This document shows, piece by piece, positions 8,723 to 15,809 of a DNA stretch of 19,068 nt. The stretch covers positions 1 to 19,068 of the forward strand of contig JAAZAH010000153.1 in the NCBI GenBank assembly GCA_012514415.1. Direction: 5' to 3'. Both the position numbers and the translations under genes were made by a program. Source of the DNA: Sandaracinaceae bacterium (GTDB taxonomy: Bacteria > Myxococcota_A > Polyangia > Polyangiales > Houyiibacteriaceae). Numbering within the stretch: the first letter of the stretch is position 1; each line of letters opens with the position of its first letter. The notes below the pieces were generated by a model. The model made no database searches. It had not been told where the DNA came from and was given only the letters and a program-made list of their open reading frames with translations.

Positions 8723-10099
8723 ATGACGATCCACACCGCCTTCCGCGTCCTCGGTTTTTTCGCGCTCCTTGCCTCCATCCTCTTCGGGCTCATGCGCGTT
8801 GCAGCACATCAAGCGCACGAGCTCGACGCGGAATCGGATTTTCATCGGCTTGGCTCGCTTGCCGGGCGCGAGGGCTCGACCACCATCACGTCGCGGCTCT
8901 ACGGAATCGAGCTCAAAAGGGGCGAAACAGCGACATTCGAGCTCTGTTTCGACGACCCTCTCGATCCCGCTCGCTGGAAGGACGCGTTTTCCGTCCTGGT
9001 CTGGGGAGAGCGGACGCAGACCCTCGGCCTCAACATTCCGCTCGACGAGCCACACCTCGCTCTGGTGAAGCGTTCGGAGTCGCGCTCATGCCTCCCCCTC
9101 GGCAGTGGCGAGATCCCCCAAGACGATCGCTACGTGATCGATCTCTATCATCCGGCCGACACTCCCATTCCGGAGGAGCTCCTCGATGTCCATGCGGCGG
9201 CGAGGGTGCTCATTCGCCTCCCCCTTGGCCGACTCGACGCGATCGCGTTCTTCCTCACACTCCTTACGAGCGCATTTTTCGTCCTGACGCTCCCGACGAT
9301 GCGGCGAAGTGGGCGCGAGAAAGCGCCAAGCGCGCGAGAGACGGTACGCGATGAGGCGCGACCAACTGCGAAGCGCTCCAAAGAAGCGGAGAAGGAGACC
9401 GAATTCGAAGCCGATCGAGCCGGGGAAGGGCACGCAGCGAGGAGCGAGCGACGCGCCGCATCGTTCGCCCTCGGTGGAAGCGTTTTCGGACTCGCGCTCA
9501 TTTACGCAATCTTCGCGATCCCGCGCTATTCCTCGCTTGAAGTCGCAGGAAAATCTCTCCTCGTCATCGCGGTACAGCTCACGGTTCCGCTCATGCTCGC
9601 GCGCGCATTTCAGATCAGCCCGGCCGCGCTCTTTGCGCTTGTTCGCCCTCGCGGAGATCGCCGCCCTGTCGGGCGCATGGTCCGATATTTTGCGCCCATC
9701 GCGGCCGGCGTCGCCCTCAGCTTTCTCGCGCGGCAGCTCCTATTTTGGATCCCAGCGACGGGTGAGGCGCCCATCACCACGTTCATTGCCGCGCCAAGCG
9801 GGGCGCTCGCCTTCGCCCTTATGGGGCTCTTATCGCCGCTCGCCGAAGAGCTCTTTTTCCGAGGCTTTGTCTATGGCGCCTTCGAGCGCTTCGGAACGGC
9901 CATGGCGAGCCTGATGAGCGTGGTGCTTTTTGCCGCGCTTCATTATGTCCAGACGTCCGGGAGCCTCGGCGCCTTTGTCGCCATCGCGCTCGCGGGCTGT
10001 CTCTTCACGGCCCTCCGTGCGCTCACGGGCTCGGTCCACGCCTCGGTGATCGCTCATTTCGCTTATAACGCGGCGCTTGCGTTGACGGCGTTCACTTAA
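8723..10099 (+). CDS. CPBP-family intramembrane protease with extracytoplasmic and charged linker domains
   Basis: The C-terminal half (about 245-458) is a multi-helix CPBP (Abi/CAAX prenyl protease-like) domain. It carries the three catalytic motifs: EELFFR (E375, E376, R380), FAALH (H407) and HFAYN (H445, N449). CPBP proteins are glutamic-type intramembrane proteases; the substrate cannot be predicted. The N-terminal half is unusual. One helix (about 8-28) is followed by an outward domain of about 140 residues, with two cysteines (C75, C123) that could form a disulfide. A second helix (172-192) and a strongly charged linker of about 50 residues (195-245) then lead to the protease. At 458 residues it is much longer than a plain CPBP protein (200-300). 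I see no strong Shine-Dalgarno sequence at the ATG. It is transcribed away from the tRNA. Confidence 0.85.
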   Translation: MTIHTAFRVLGFFALLASILFGLMRVAAHQAHELDAESDFHRLGSLAGREGSTTITSRLYGIELKRGETATFELCFDDPLDPARWKDAFSVLVWGERTQTLGLNIPLDEPHLALVKRSESRSCLPLGSGEIPQDDRYVIDLYHPADTPIPEELLDVHAAARVLIRLPLGRLDAIAFFLTLLTSAFFVLTLPTMRRSGREKAPSARETVRDEARPTAKRSKEAEKETEFEADRAGEGHAARSERRAASFALGGSVFGLALIYAIFAIPRYSSLEVAGKSLLVIAVQLTVPLMLARAFQISPAALFALVRPRGDRRPVGRMVRYFAPIAAGVALSFLARQLLFWIPATGEAPITTFIAAPSGALAFALMGLLSPLAEELFFRGFVYGAFERFGTAMASLMSVVLFAALHYVQTSGSLGAFVAIALAGCLFTALRALTGSVHASVIAHFAYNAALALTAFT

Positions 10100-10343
10100 G
10101 GGCCCAACGATGCGTTCATCGCGCCGGAATCGAGCGTGCCGAGCAGGGCGCCGCCTCGGCAACGCTCCATGCCGCTCGAGGGTGAGGCCGTTTTCGGCTC
10201 GCGAGAGAGACACCCTAGCGATGCTTGCTCTCTGAGTCGAGACGGTGCGGGCGCCCACCATCCCGTGAGGGACGCTCAATATTTTACGCCGCGACGGTTT
10301 TTCGATAACCTCACGGCGATTCGGGAATCGAGAAAGACCCGCC

Positions 10344-10898
10344 TTGCCTCTCCCCTCCTTCCTCTTCGTCGCCTTCGCTACTGGACTTGCCGCGGCACTT
10401 GTTTCGCGGCGAGAGCTCCTTAATTCGCCTCAACCGCTGGTGTTGATGCGATCGCTCTCGGCGTGGGCGATCTTCGCAGGCTTTCTCCTCCTTCCGCTCT
10501 CTGCGTATTTTTATCTCTTTCACGGCGATTGGTTTCTTCTCTATCGGATCGACGTGAGTGTCATCCCCTCGGCCGTTGCACTCCCCGTCTTCATCTTTGA
10601 GTTCGCCCTTGGTGCGCTCGGATATTTTTTGAGCGCCTCGCTCATTCGGCGAAAAAAGAGCGAGATCGCGAGTCTGCTCCTCGCTGTGGTCTCGGCCCTC
10701 GTCTTCGCACCGATTATCTTTTTTCGGCGAGAGCTTGCGGTGGTCGGTACCTACCGACAGTTTCACCGCGGCTACGGCCTCGAAGAGTTTCAAGAAAGCG
10801 CCCTCTTCCCTGGCTCGCTTTTTATGGGTGGAGTCCTCATCGTTGCCTTCGCCTACTTGCTCATCCGACTTTCCATCGCCGATCGACGCTACGGTTAG
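10344..10898 (+). CDS. Unrecognised five-helix membrane protein
   Basis: I do not recognise this 184-residue protein. It has five hydrophobic stretches, at about 4-20, 35-57, 75-100, 107-127 and 153-178, with short loops. One loop reads RRELAVVGTYRQFHRGYG, between helices 4 and 5. No catalytic or binding motif is evident. The only start near the beginning of the first helix is a TTG at 10344, preceded by a weak GAGAAAG. The next ATG (about 10446) would remove helix 1. It follows the CPBP gene on the same strand after 244 bases, so a shared transcript is possible but not required. Codon use resembles the neighbours, which is why I accept it as real. Confidence 0.65.
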   Translation: MPLPSFLFVAFATGLAAALVSRRELLNSPQPLVLMRSLSAWAIFAGFLLLPLSAYFYLFHGDWFLLYRIDVSVIPSAVALPVFIFEFALGALGYFLSASLIRRKKSEIASLLLAVVSALVFAPIIFFRRELAVVGTYRQFHRGYGLEEFQESALFPGSLFMGGVLIVAFAYLLIRLSIADRRYG

Positions 10899-10948
10899 CC
10901 ATCCTCCCTACGGGTGATGCCGAGAGCCAATCGCGCTCCCGAGATCTA

Positions 10949-10978
10949 TTGACCAATCCGCGCGGGGCTTGTTACGGT
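10949..10978 (+). promoter_or_regulatory. Possible housekeeping promoter for the lipoprotein operon
   Basis: TTGACC (10949-10954) and TACGGT (10973-10978) are 18 bases apart. The -35 is near consensus and the -10 is weak. Transcription would start about 45 bases before the lipoprotein ATG. Confidence 0.35.
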
Positions 10979-11027
10979 TTGCTCCACGTCGGCTCTCCTT
11001 TCGAGAAACCGCAGGTAGATCTCATTG

Positions 11028-11366
11028 ATGCCGCTGACTCGCTCAAGCAAAGCCCGGAGTACAACGCTCCGCTTATCTCTCCTCATCACCCTTCTGGCAG
11101 GCCTGCTCTTCAGCGGCTGCGGCCCGACGATCTACACAAGCAATGTTCTCTCGGCCTCACGCTCGGTCGAAGCTGCGCGGCACGTCGGCGCGGCGACGCA
11201 CGCTCCCTATGAGTTCTACTTCGCCGAAGAGCATCTCAAGAAGGCACGCGAAGAGGCGAGCGAGTCGAATTACGAAGCGGCGATCGAATACGCGAAGGTC
11301 GCCAAGGAATACAGCGAAAAGGCCCGCGAACGTGCTCGCGCTCAGATGAGGGAGAGCGGACGATGA
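11028..11366 (+). CDS. DUF4398-like lipoprotein
   Basis: This is a 112-residue protein with a lipoprotein signal peptide: basic start, hydrophobic LSLLITLLAGL, and lipobox FSGC with the lipidated cysteine at C31. The mature part is helical and matches the DUF4398 type. It has alternating Ala/Glu/Lys helices in which FAEEHLKKAREEA is followed by YEAAIEYAKVAKEYSEKA. Such proteins are found beside OmpA-type proteins in the cell envelope; their biochemical role is not known to me. The ATG at 11028 is chosen over the TTG three bases earlier. The stop overlaps the start of the next gene as ATGA, so the two are translationally coupled. Confidence 0.85.
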   Translation: MPLTRSSKARSTTLRLSLLITLLAGLLFSGCGPTIYTSNVLSASRSVEAARHVGAATHAPYEFYFAEEHLKKAREEASESNYEAAIEYAKVAKEYSEKARERARAQMRESGR

Positions 11367-12511
11367 ACTACGCCCTCTGTCGTTGGACGCTCGCCCTCGT
11401 TTTTGCGATCGCTTTTGGCGGTTGCGCCAAAGCCCATTCGGTTCATGGAAGGATCGAAGGCCTCCGCGAGATCGTCGACCAAGCCGCCCGAAATGGGGCC
11501 ATGGTCTGCGCGCCGCGCCAGCTTGCCGTTGCGCGCGCTCACCTGACGTTCGCTGAGAACGAGCTTAAACATGGCGACGCAGTTCGCGCCGAACAACACG
11601 TTCGCGTCGCCGAGCCCCACGGCCGCGCCGCTTTCCGCTTGAGCCCCGCAGAGCGCTGCAATCCGCGCGGTGTCGTCATTGACGAGGCCCCCGAGCCCCC
11701 GCCTCCGCCCGCGCCGGGCGATCGTGACGGCGACGGCATCCTCGACGATGTCGATCGTTGCCCCGACGATCCCGAGGATTTCGACGGATTCGAGGATGAG
11801 GACGGCTGTCCAGAGGATCAGGATAGCGACGGAGACGGAATCCCCGATTCGCGCGATATGTGCCCGCTCGAGCCCGAGGATTTCGATGGATACCTCGATA
11901 CCGACGGCTGTCCCGAGCCGGATAACGATCTCGACGGAGTGCCGGATGTCGCCGACAATTGCGCGCTCGATCCCGAGGATCTCGACGGATTCCGCGATGA
12001 GGATGGCTGTCCCGATCCGGATAACGATCTCGACGGAGTCCCCGATATCGAGGATCGCTGCCCGAACGAGGCGGGTCCGGCCAATAACGAGGGCTGCCCG
12101 AGGGTCTACGAGGACGTCGAGGTCACGTCGACACATATCCGCATCCGGCAGACCGTGCACTTCCAGACAGGCAAAGCCGTCATCAAGCCCGAGTCCTACG
12201 GCATCCTCAACACGGTCGCGACCGTCCTCAAGGACTTCCCCGACATCAAGGTCGAAGTGCAGGGGCACACCGATAGCGTCGGAAACGACAACTACAACCT
12301 CCGGCTTTCGCAGCAGCGCGCGGACGCCGTGATGGAATACCTCGTCGGTCAAGGGATCGATCCTCGACGGATGCGGGCGGTGGGCTATGGCGAGACGCGG
12401 CCGATCGAATCGAACCGCACCGCGCGTGGGCGCGCAGCAAACCGCCGCGTCGAATTCGTCCGTATCGACGAAGGCGCAACCCAAGAGGGCAACGAGCCCG
12501 CGGTCCCCTGA
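11363..12511 (+). CDS. OmpA-family lipoprotein with thrombospondin type-3 repeats
   Basis: This 382-residue protein probably sits in the outer membrane and grips peptidoglycan. A lipoprotein signal ends at lipobox FGGC (C21). A helical segment (about 35-95) resembles the DUF4398 region of the preceding protein. A proline run (111-118) leads to four thrombospondin type-3 repeats of about 34 residues (120-247). Each has DxDxDG-type calcium ligands and paired cysteines, for example DRDGDGILDD, DSDGDGIPD, and DNDLDGVPD twice. The C-terminal OmpA domain (about 262-370) has GHTDSVG (301-307, with D304), LSQQRA (R319) and NRRVEF (360-365), the peptidoglycan-binding features. It starts inside the stop codon of the preceding gene and is followed by a strong terminator. 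Confidence 0.93.
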   Translation: MNYALCRWTLALVFAIAFGGCAKAHSVHGRIEGLREIVDQAARNGAMVCAPRQLAVARAHLTFAENELKHGDAVRAEQHVRVAEPHGRAAFRLSPAERCNPRGVVIDEAPEPPPPPAPGDRDGDGILDDVDRCPDDPEDFDGFEDEDGCPEDQDSDGDGIPDSRDMCPLEPEDFDGYLDTDGCPEPDNDLDGVPDVADNCALDPEDLDGFRDEDGCPDPDNDLDGVPDIEDRCPNEAGPANNEGCPRVYEDVEVTSTHIRIRQTVHFQTGKAVIKPESYGILNTVATVLKDFPDIKVEVQGHTDSVGNDNYNLRLSQQRADAVMEYLVGQGIDPRRMRAVGYGETRPIESNRTARGRAANRRVEFVRIDEGATQEGNEPAVP

Positions 12512-12540
12512 GCTGCGCCTCGATGTGATCGAACGAAAGA

Positions 12541-12586
12541 AGCGCGCGAGCCGAGCCTCCGTAGGCACTGGCTCACGCGCTTTTTC
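12541..12586. terminator. Bidirectional terminator between the OmpA lipoprotein and sigma-factor genes
   Basis: AGCGCGCGAGCC (12541-12552) and GGCTCACGCGCT (12570-12581) form a 12-bp stem with one mismatch. The plus strand continues with five T. The minus strand continues TTCTTTC. It can end both converging transcripts. Confidence 0.85.
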
Positions 12587-12630
12587 CTTTTGGACGAGAG
12601 CGGGGTCTGCGGATGCCCTTGCGCGAGGCT

Positions 12631-13518
12631 TTAGGCCGCGGGGGCGAGCTCCTTGAGCTGATTTCTCAGCTTCGCCTTCGCTCGCGCCTCGAGCTGCCGC
12701 GCGCGCTCGCGGCTTACGCCGAGCTCACGGCCGAGGGCGGCAAGCGAAATGTCTTCATCCGAGAGGATCCGTTGCTCGACGATCAACCTTTCACGTCGAT
12801 CGAGGACATTCATCGCCTCTTCAAGGCGTTCCCTGAGCTTTTTACGTGTCGAGTCGCGCTCATAGGCTTCGTCGGGAGGGAGCTCATTCGATTCGAGCGT
12901 CTCCACAAGCGTCGTCTGTGATTCGTCGTAGACGGGCTGATCGAGTGAGACATCGTTGGTCTCGATCCGGCGGAGCATCGCCTCCATCTTGGCCGGCGTC
13001 GTATCGAAGCGTTCGGCCATCATCTCGATGCGCTTGTCGGGATCGGTCGTGAGCGTCTCGACACGTGCGCGCTCACGGCGCAATCGGAAGAAGAGCTTGG
13101 AGCGGAGCGGACCCGAACCGCCTCCGACGAGACTCGTCGAGCGCACCACGGCCTCGAGGATGAACGCGCGGATCCAATAGCCCGCGTACGTCACAAAGCG
13201 CGTCCCACGATGCGGATCGAATTTCTGTACCGCTGTGACGAGTCCGAGGTTTCCTTCAGCGATCAGATCGCCGAGGCGAATGCCATAGCGGCGGTATTGG
13301 AGAGCGACGGCGACGACATAGCGAAGGTTCGCTTCGACGAGACGATCCTGCGCGCGCCGATCGCCGCTCTGAGCCTTGAGCGCGAGCTCATGCTCTTCCT
13401 CTCGACTGAGCGTGCGTATCTGCCGTACGCGCTCGATGTAACGGTTGAGTGAGGGATCGTTCACGACTGCCACCGATCTGCTCGTATATGAGCTCCTGAC
13501 GTCTGGGGAGTTTTTCAC
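12631..13518 (-). CDS. RpoH-like (sigma-32 family) RNA polymerase sigma factor
   Basis: This 295-residue sigma factor has region 1.2 (DPSLNRYIERV, about 21-31), region 2 (about 60-130: LVEANLRYVV, LGDLIAEGNLGL, YAGYWIRAFI), an RpoH-box-like KLFFRLRR (141-148), and region 4 with a helix-turn-helix (LAALGRELGVSRERARQLE, 259-277). RpoH proteins direct polymerase to heat-shock-type promoters. In myxobacteria, relatives of this family (SigB, SigC) act in stress and development instead, so the regulon here is open. I chose the GTG at 13518, with AGGGCGA just before it. A GTG 16 codons later would also keep all conserved regions. Terminators on both sides indicate a single-gene transcript. A 15-bp palindrome lies just upstream. 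Confidence 0.9.
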   Translation of the reverse strand: MKNSPDVRSSYTSRSVAVVNDPSLNRYIERVRQIRTLSREEEHELALKAQSGDRRAQDRLVEANLRYVVAVALQYRRYGIRLGDLIAEGNLGLVTAVQKFDPHRGTRFVTYAGYWIRAFILEAVVRSTSLVGGGSGPLRSKLFFRLRRERARVETLTTDPDKRIEMMAERFDTTPAKMEAMLRRIETNDVSLDQPVYDESQTTLVETLESNELPPDEAYERDSTRKKLRERLEEAMNVLDRRERLIVEQRILSDEDISLAALGRELGVSRERARQLEARAKAKLRNQLKELAPAA

Positions 13519-13524
13519 TCGCCC

Positions 13525-13539
13525 TGTCTATGAGAGACA
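13525..13539. repeat. 15-bp interrupted palindrome upstream of the sigma-factor gene
   Basis: TGTCT (13525-13529) and AGACA (13535-13539) are inverted and five bases apart, directly in front of the GTG start at 13518. This position suits an operator or a leader hairpin. No matching copy was noticed elsewhere in the window. Confidence 0.35.
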
Positions 13540-13571
13540 ACGATCAGGGGTTTCGGGTCATTCCAAAAAAC

Positions 13572-13608
13572 GAAAAACCCGCATCCTGGGAGGGACGCGG
13601 GTTTTTTC
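13572..13608. terminator. Terminator after the Fe-S carrier gene
   Basis: AAAAACCCGC (13573-13582) pairs with GCGGGTTTTT (13597-13606) around a short loop. T-runs lie on both strands. On the minus strand it ends the erpA-like transcript and insulates the sigma-factor gene. Confidence 0.8.
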
Positions 13609-13644
13609 GGAAGGCAGCCGTTTTACGGCGCGTATGGAGCAAAA

Positions 13645-13971
13645 TCAGGCGCTAAAGCTGCTTCCGCAACCGCACGTGGCTTGCGCCTGCGGGTTGATGA
13701 ATTTGAAGCCTGCGCCATGCAAGCCCTCGACATAATCGATCTCGGTGCCTTCGAGGTATTGATAGCTCATCATATCGATGTAGATGGGCACGCCATGGGA
13801 GACGAACTTCTGATCGAGCTCGGTATGTTCGTCCTCGAAGAAGAGATCGTAGCTAAAACCAGAGCAGCCGCCGCCGAGCACGCGGACGCGGAGGGCCTCC
13901 TCCGGAATCTGCTCAAGTTCTCGGATTTCTTTGACTTTTTCTGCGGCTCTAGGGGTGAGCTGAATCGACAT
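13645..13971 (-). CDS. erpA: A-type iron-sulfur carrier protein (ErpA/IscA/HesB family)
   Basis: This 108-residue protein belongs to the HesB/IscA/ErpA family, which carries Fe-S clusters from the assembly scaffold to target apoproteins. The three conserved cysteines are present: C36 in GGGCSGF, and C100 and C102 in TCGCGSSF. Length and layout are standard. The ATG at 13971 has GAGG about nine bases upstream. A -10-like TATACT lies about 30 bases before the start. The neighbouring ygfZ-like gene encodes a probable partner in [4Fe-4S] maturation. I use erpA because the gene is outside an isc or suf cluster; iscA or sufA cannot be excluded from sequence alone. Confidence 0.93.
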   Translation of the reverse strand: MSIQLTPRAAEKVKEIRELEQIPEEALRVRVLGGGCSGFSYDLFFEDEHTELDQKFVSHGVPIYIDMMSYQYLEGTEIDYVEGLHGAGFKFINPQAQATCGCGSSFSA

Positions 13972-14000
13972 TCGTTGAACCTCTTCGTGGATGCGTCCTC

Positions 14001-14006
14001 AGTATA
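14001..14006 (-). promoter_or_regulatory. Possible -10 element of the erpA-like gene
   Basis: The minus strand reads TTATACT, a near-consensus -10 (TATACT), about 30 bases before the ATG. No good -35 is visible. A similar TTATACT precedes the ygfZ-like gene. Confidence 0.35.
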
Positions 14007-14064
14007 AGGCGCCTTCGATGCGTTCGCCACCTCTTGCGGTACGACCGAGCGCGAAGTTTGGCTT

Positions 14065-14946
14065 TTAGTTGTCGGGAGGCTCGCCGATGAAGGCGAATGC
14101 GGTGACGGCTGCGGAGGGAGCACCCTCAGACGCCCGAAGATGAAGCGTATCGAGCGTGAATCCTCGTTTACGGAGGAGGCCGATGGCGAAACCGCGCTCG
14201 TCGTTGGAGGAGACGCTGGTGATCTCCCCAACCGCGGCTCCGGTATCGTCTGTGATATCTGCGCCCTTGATGCCGCCGGTCCCTTCGCTTTTGAGGCTCC
14301 GGGCGAGCGTCGGCTCCATCTCGAGGCGAATCAAGCGCTTGGGTGGACTGCCCCGATGCTCAAGCATCACCACGGGCTCTTGGCCGAGAAAACATCCCTT
14401 GGTGAACGAAACGAGCTCTTTGAGCCCTGCCTCTTGAGGGAGGAGGCGCCGCCGCTCAAACTCGGGCCTTCCGGGCGTTCCGCTTCGGATGCGTGCCGTC
14501 TCGAGCGCCTGGCCATCAAGAAGCTCGGCGCCCCGCGTTTGGACGATGGACTCGACGATCTCGCCCTCTTCGAGGATGCGGATGGCGCCTTCCATGCCAT
14601 AAAGCGTCGCGCGCGCGAAAATCCCATCGCCGCGCTCGCCTTCTAGGAAAAGCGCGCGGGTGTCTTCGCGCAGAGAGAGCTCCACATCTTCCATGATGAT
14701 GTATCGATCGAGATCCTCGAGGAGCTCCTTCGCACCTTCACGCTCGACGAAGAGATCGAACTCTTCACCGCGGCAAAACACCCAAGGCATCGCGAGGATG
14801 CCCCCCGTGCGATCGAGCTTGAGGCCGCGCCGCACCTCACCGTCCTTGGCATCGGCGATCTGTGCGGTGAGTTGACCGTTCAGCCATTCGCGAGAGTCGT
14901 CGCCGCGGACCTCGATGATGCTGCCTTCTAAGACTGCTGCGCGCAT
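14065..14946 (-). CDS. ygfZ: YgfZ/GcvT-family folate-binding protein (Fe-S cluster maintenance)
   Basis: The 293-residue protein matches the YgfZ/IBA57 family, which binds folate and supports assembly or repair of certain [4Fe-4S] enzymes. The family signature KGCFLGQE is at 183-190, with the conserved cysteine C185. LPQEAGL precedes it, and a C-terminal domain with GEITS follows. The reading frame continues upstream to 15054, but those 36 residues are unlike the family. MRAAVLEGSIIEV from the ATG at 14946 is the natural start. No Shine-Dalgarno is present. Instead a TATACT hexamer ends six bases before the ATG, which suggests a leaderless transcript. The downstream neighbour is the A-type carrier gene, matching the known cooperation of IBA57 with ISCA proteins. 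Confidence 0.88.
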   Translation of the reverse strand: MRAAVLEGSIIEVRGDDSREWLNGQLTAQIADAKDGEVRRGLKLDRTGGILAMPWVFCRGEEFDLFVEREGAKELLEDLDRYIIMEDVELSLREDTRALFLEGERGDGIFARATLYGMEGAIRILEEGEIVESIVQTRGAELLDGQALETARIRSGTPGRPEFERRRLLPQEAGLKELVSFTKGCFLGQEPVVMLEHRGSPPKRLIRLEMEPTLARSLKSEGTGGIKGADITDDTGAAVGEITSVSSNDERGFAIGLLRKRGFTLDTLHLRASEGAPSAAVTAFAFIGEPPDN

Positions 14947-14952
14947 GAGAGG

Positions 14953-14958
14953 AGTATA
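14953..14958 (-). promoter_or_regulatory. -10 element that would give a leaderless ygfZ mRNA
   Basis: The minus strand reads TTATACTCCTCTC and then ATG. The TATACT ends six bases before the ATG, so transcription would start at or within one base of it. There is no Shine-Dalgarno sequence. The -35 region is poor. Confidence 0.45.
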
Positions 14959-15050
14959 ACCGCCAATGCGTGCAGTGCACTTTGACAGTCCGTTCGAAGG
15001 GCGCATCGGATGTCGGCCTTCCGCTTCGAGGCCCCGGTGGCAAGGACAAC

Positions 15051-15806
15051 TCAATCGAGTGCTTCGACCGTGCCCGCGACCACCTCGGTGATCACACCGT
15101 CCGATTCGAGCATCAGCGCGCCCGAGCCCGAAATGCCGTAGATGCGCCCGATCGCGCTACCAACCCGCACTTTTCGGTGGCGAAGCGCGAGGCGTTCATT
15201 CAGCGCTCGGACAATGCCGCCGGGGCCACGCTCTTCAAATTCACGCATGCGCGTGTCGATCGAGCGGAGAACCGCGATCGCCACCTCTTCCCGGTCGAAG
15301 CTCCGACCCGTGACGCGGAGGAGGGAGCTCGCCTTGTCTTCGAGCTCGATAGGGAAGTGTTGTCGGTTCACGTTGAGCCCGATGCCGACGATCACGCCTT
15401 CAGAGAGGTTGCCGCTCGATTCGACGAGGATTCCGGCGATCTTTTTGTCGTGGAGGCGGACATCGTTCGGCCACTTGACGAGGGCTTCGACCCCGGTGAG
15501 CGTCTCGACCGCCTCCGCCATGCCGAGTCCGACCGCGAGCGTGATGGCAAAGGGTGAGGGAATCTCGTCCATTCGCTCCGTGAGAAAGCTGAAGTAGAGA
15601 TCCTCGCCGCGGGGGCTCTCCCACACGCGCCCCCGCGTGCCGCGGCCTTCGGTCTGCGCCTCGGCGAAAACCAAATATCCGGGGGAAGGGAGGCGCTCTC
15701 GCGCGCGATCCATCGTGCTGGGCAGGCGCTCGAAGATCTCGATTTCAGTCCCGATCCGAAGGCCGCGAAGGCCCTCGACGAGCCTCTGGAGATCGAGCGT
15801 TCGCAA
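15051..15806 (-). CDS. birA: Biotin-protein ligase, no DNA-binding domain
   Basis: This enzyme attaches biotin to carrier proteins such as the acetyl-CoA carboxylase subunit, through biotinyl-AMP. The 251-residue protein shows the biotin/ATP loop GRGTRGR (54-60), KWPND (111-115), KKIAGILVE (121-129) and GIGLNVN (141-147). A short C-terminal SH3-like domain occupies about 205-251. It lacks the N-terminal helix-turn-helix of E. coli BirA, so it is the enzyme-only form and should not repress transcription. The start is the TTG at 15806, three bases after the nadC stop. GAGG lies eight bases before it inside nadC and no other start is near, so translation is coupled to nadC. Confidence 0.93.
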   Translation of the reverse strand: MRTLDLQRLVEGLRGLRIGTEIEIFERLPSTMDRARERLPSPGYLVFAEAQTEGRGTRGRVWESPRGEDLYFSFLTERMDEIPSPFAITLAVGLGMAEAVETLTGVEALVKWPNDVRLHDKKIAGILVESSGNLSEGVIVGIGLNVNRQHFPIELEDKASSLLRVTGRSFDREEVAIAVLRSIDTRMREFEERGPGGIVRALNERLALRHRKVRVGSAIGRIYGISGSGALMLESDGVITEVVAGTVEALD

Positions 15807-15809
15807 GGC

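Noticed and set aside
8533..9354. Plus-strand frame of 273 codons beginning across the tRNA gene
   Set aside because: Its N-terminus (GTPGTIRTCDLRLR) is the well-known false translation of the antisense of a tRNA. The rest overlaps the CPBP gene in another frame.
11698..12112. Direct DNA repeats within the OmpA lipoprotein gene, considered as a tandem-repeat or CRISPR-like array
   Set aside because: The repeats are in frame and encode calcium-binding TSP3 units. Spacing and sequence are explained by the protein.
11342..12568. Minus-strand frame of 408 codons opposite the OmpA lipoprotein
   Set aside because: The plus strand encodes a full lipoprotein with lipobox, TSP3 repeats and OmpA domain. 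The antisense frame shows only the mirror of that repeat pattern, common in GC-rich genes.
14947..15054. N-terminal extension of the YgfZ-like protein by 36 codons
   Set aside because: It contains no conserved sequence, and a -10 element lies within it directly before the better start.
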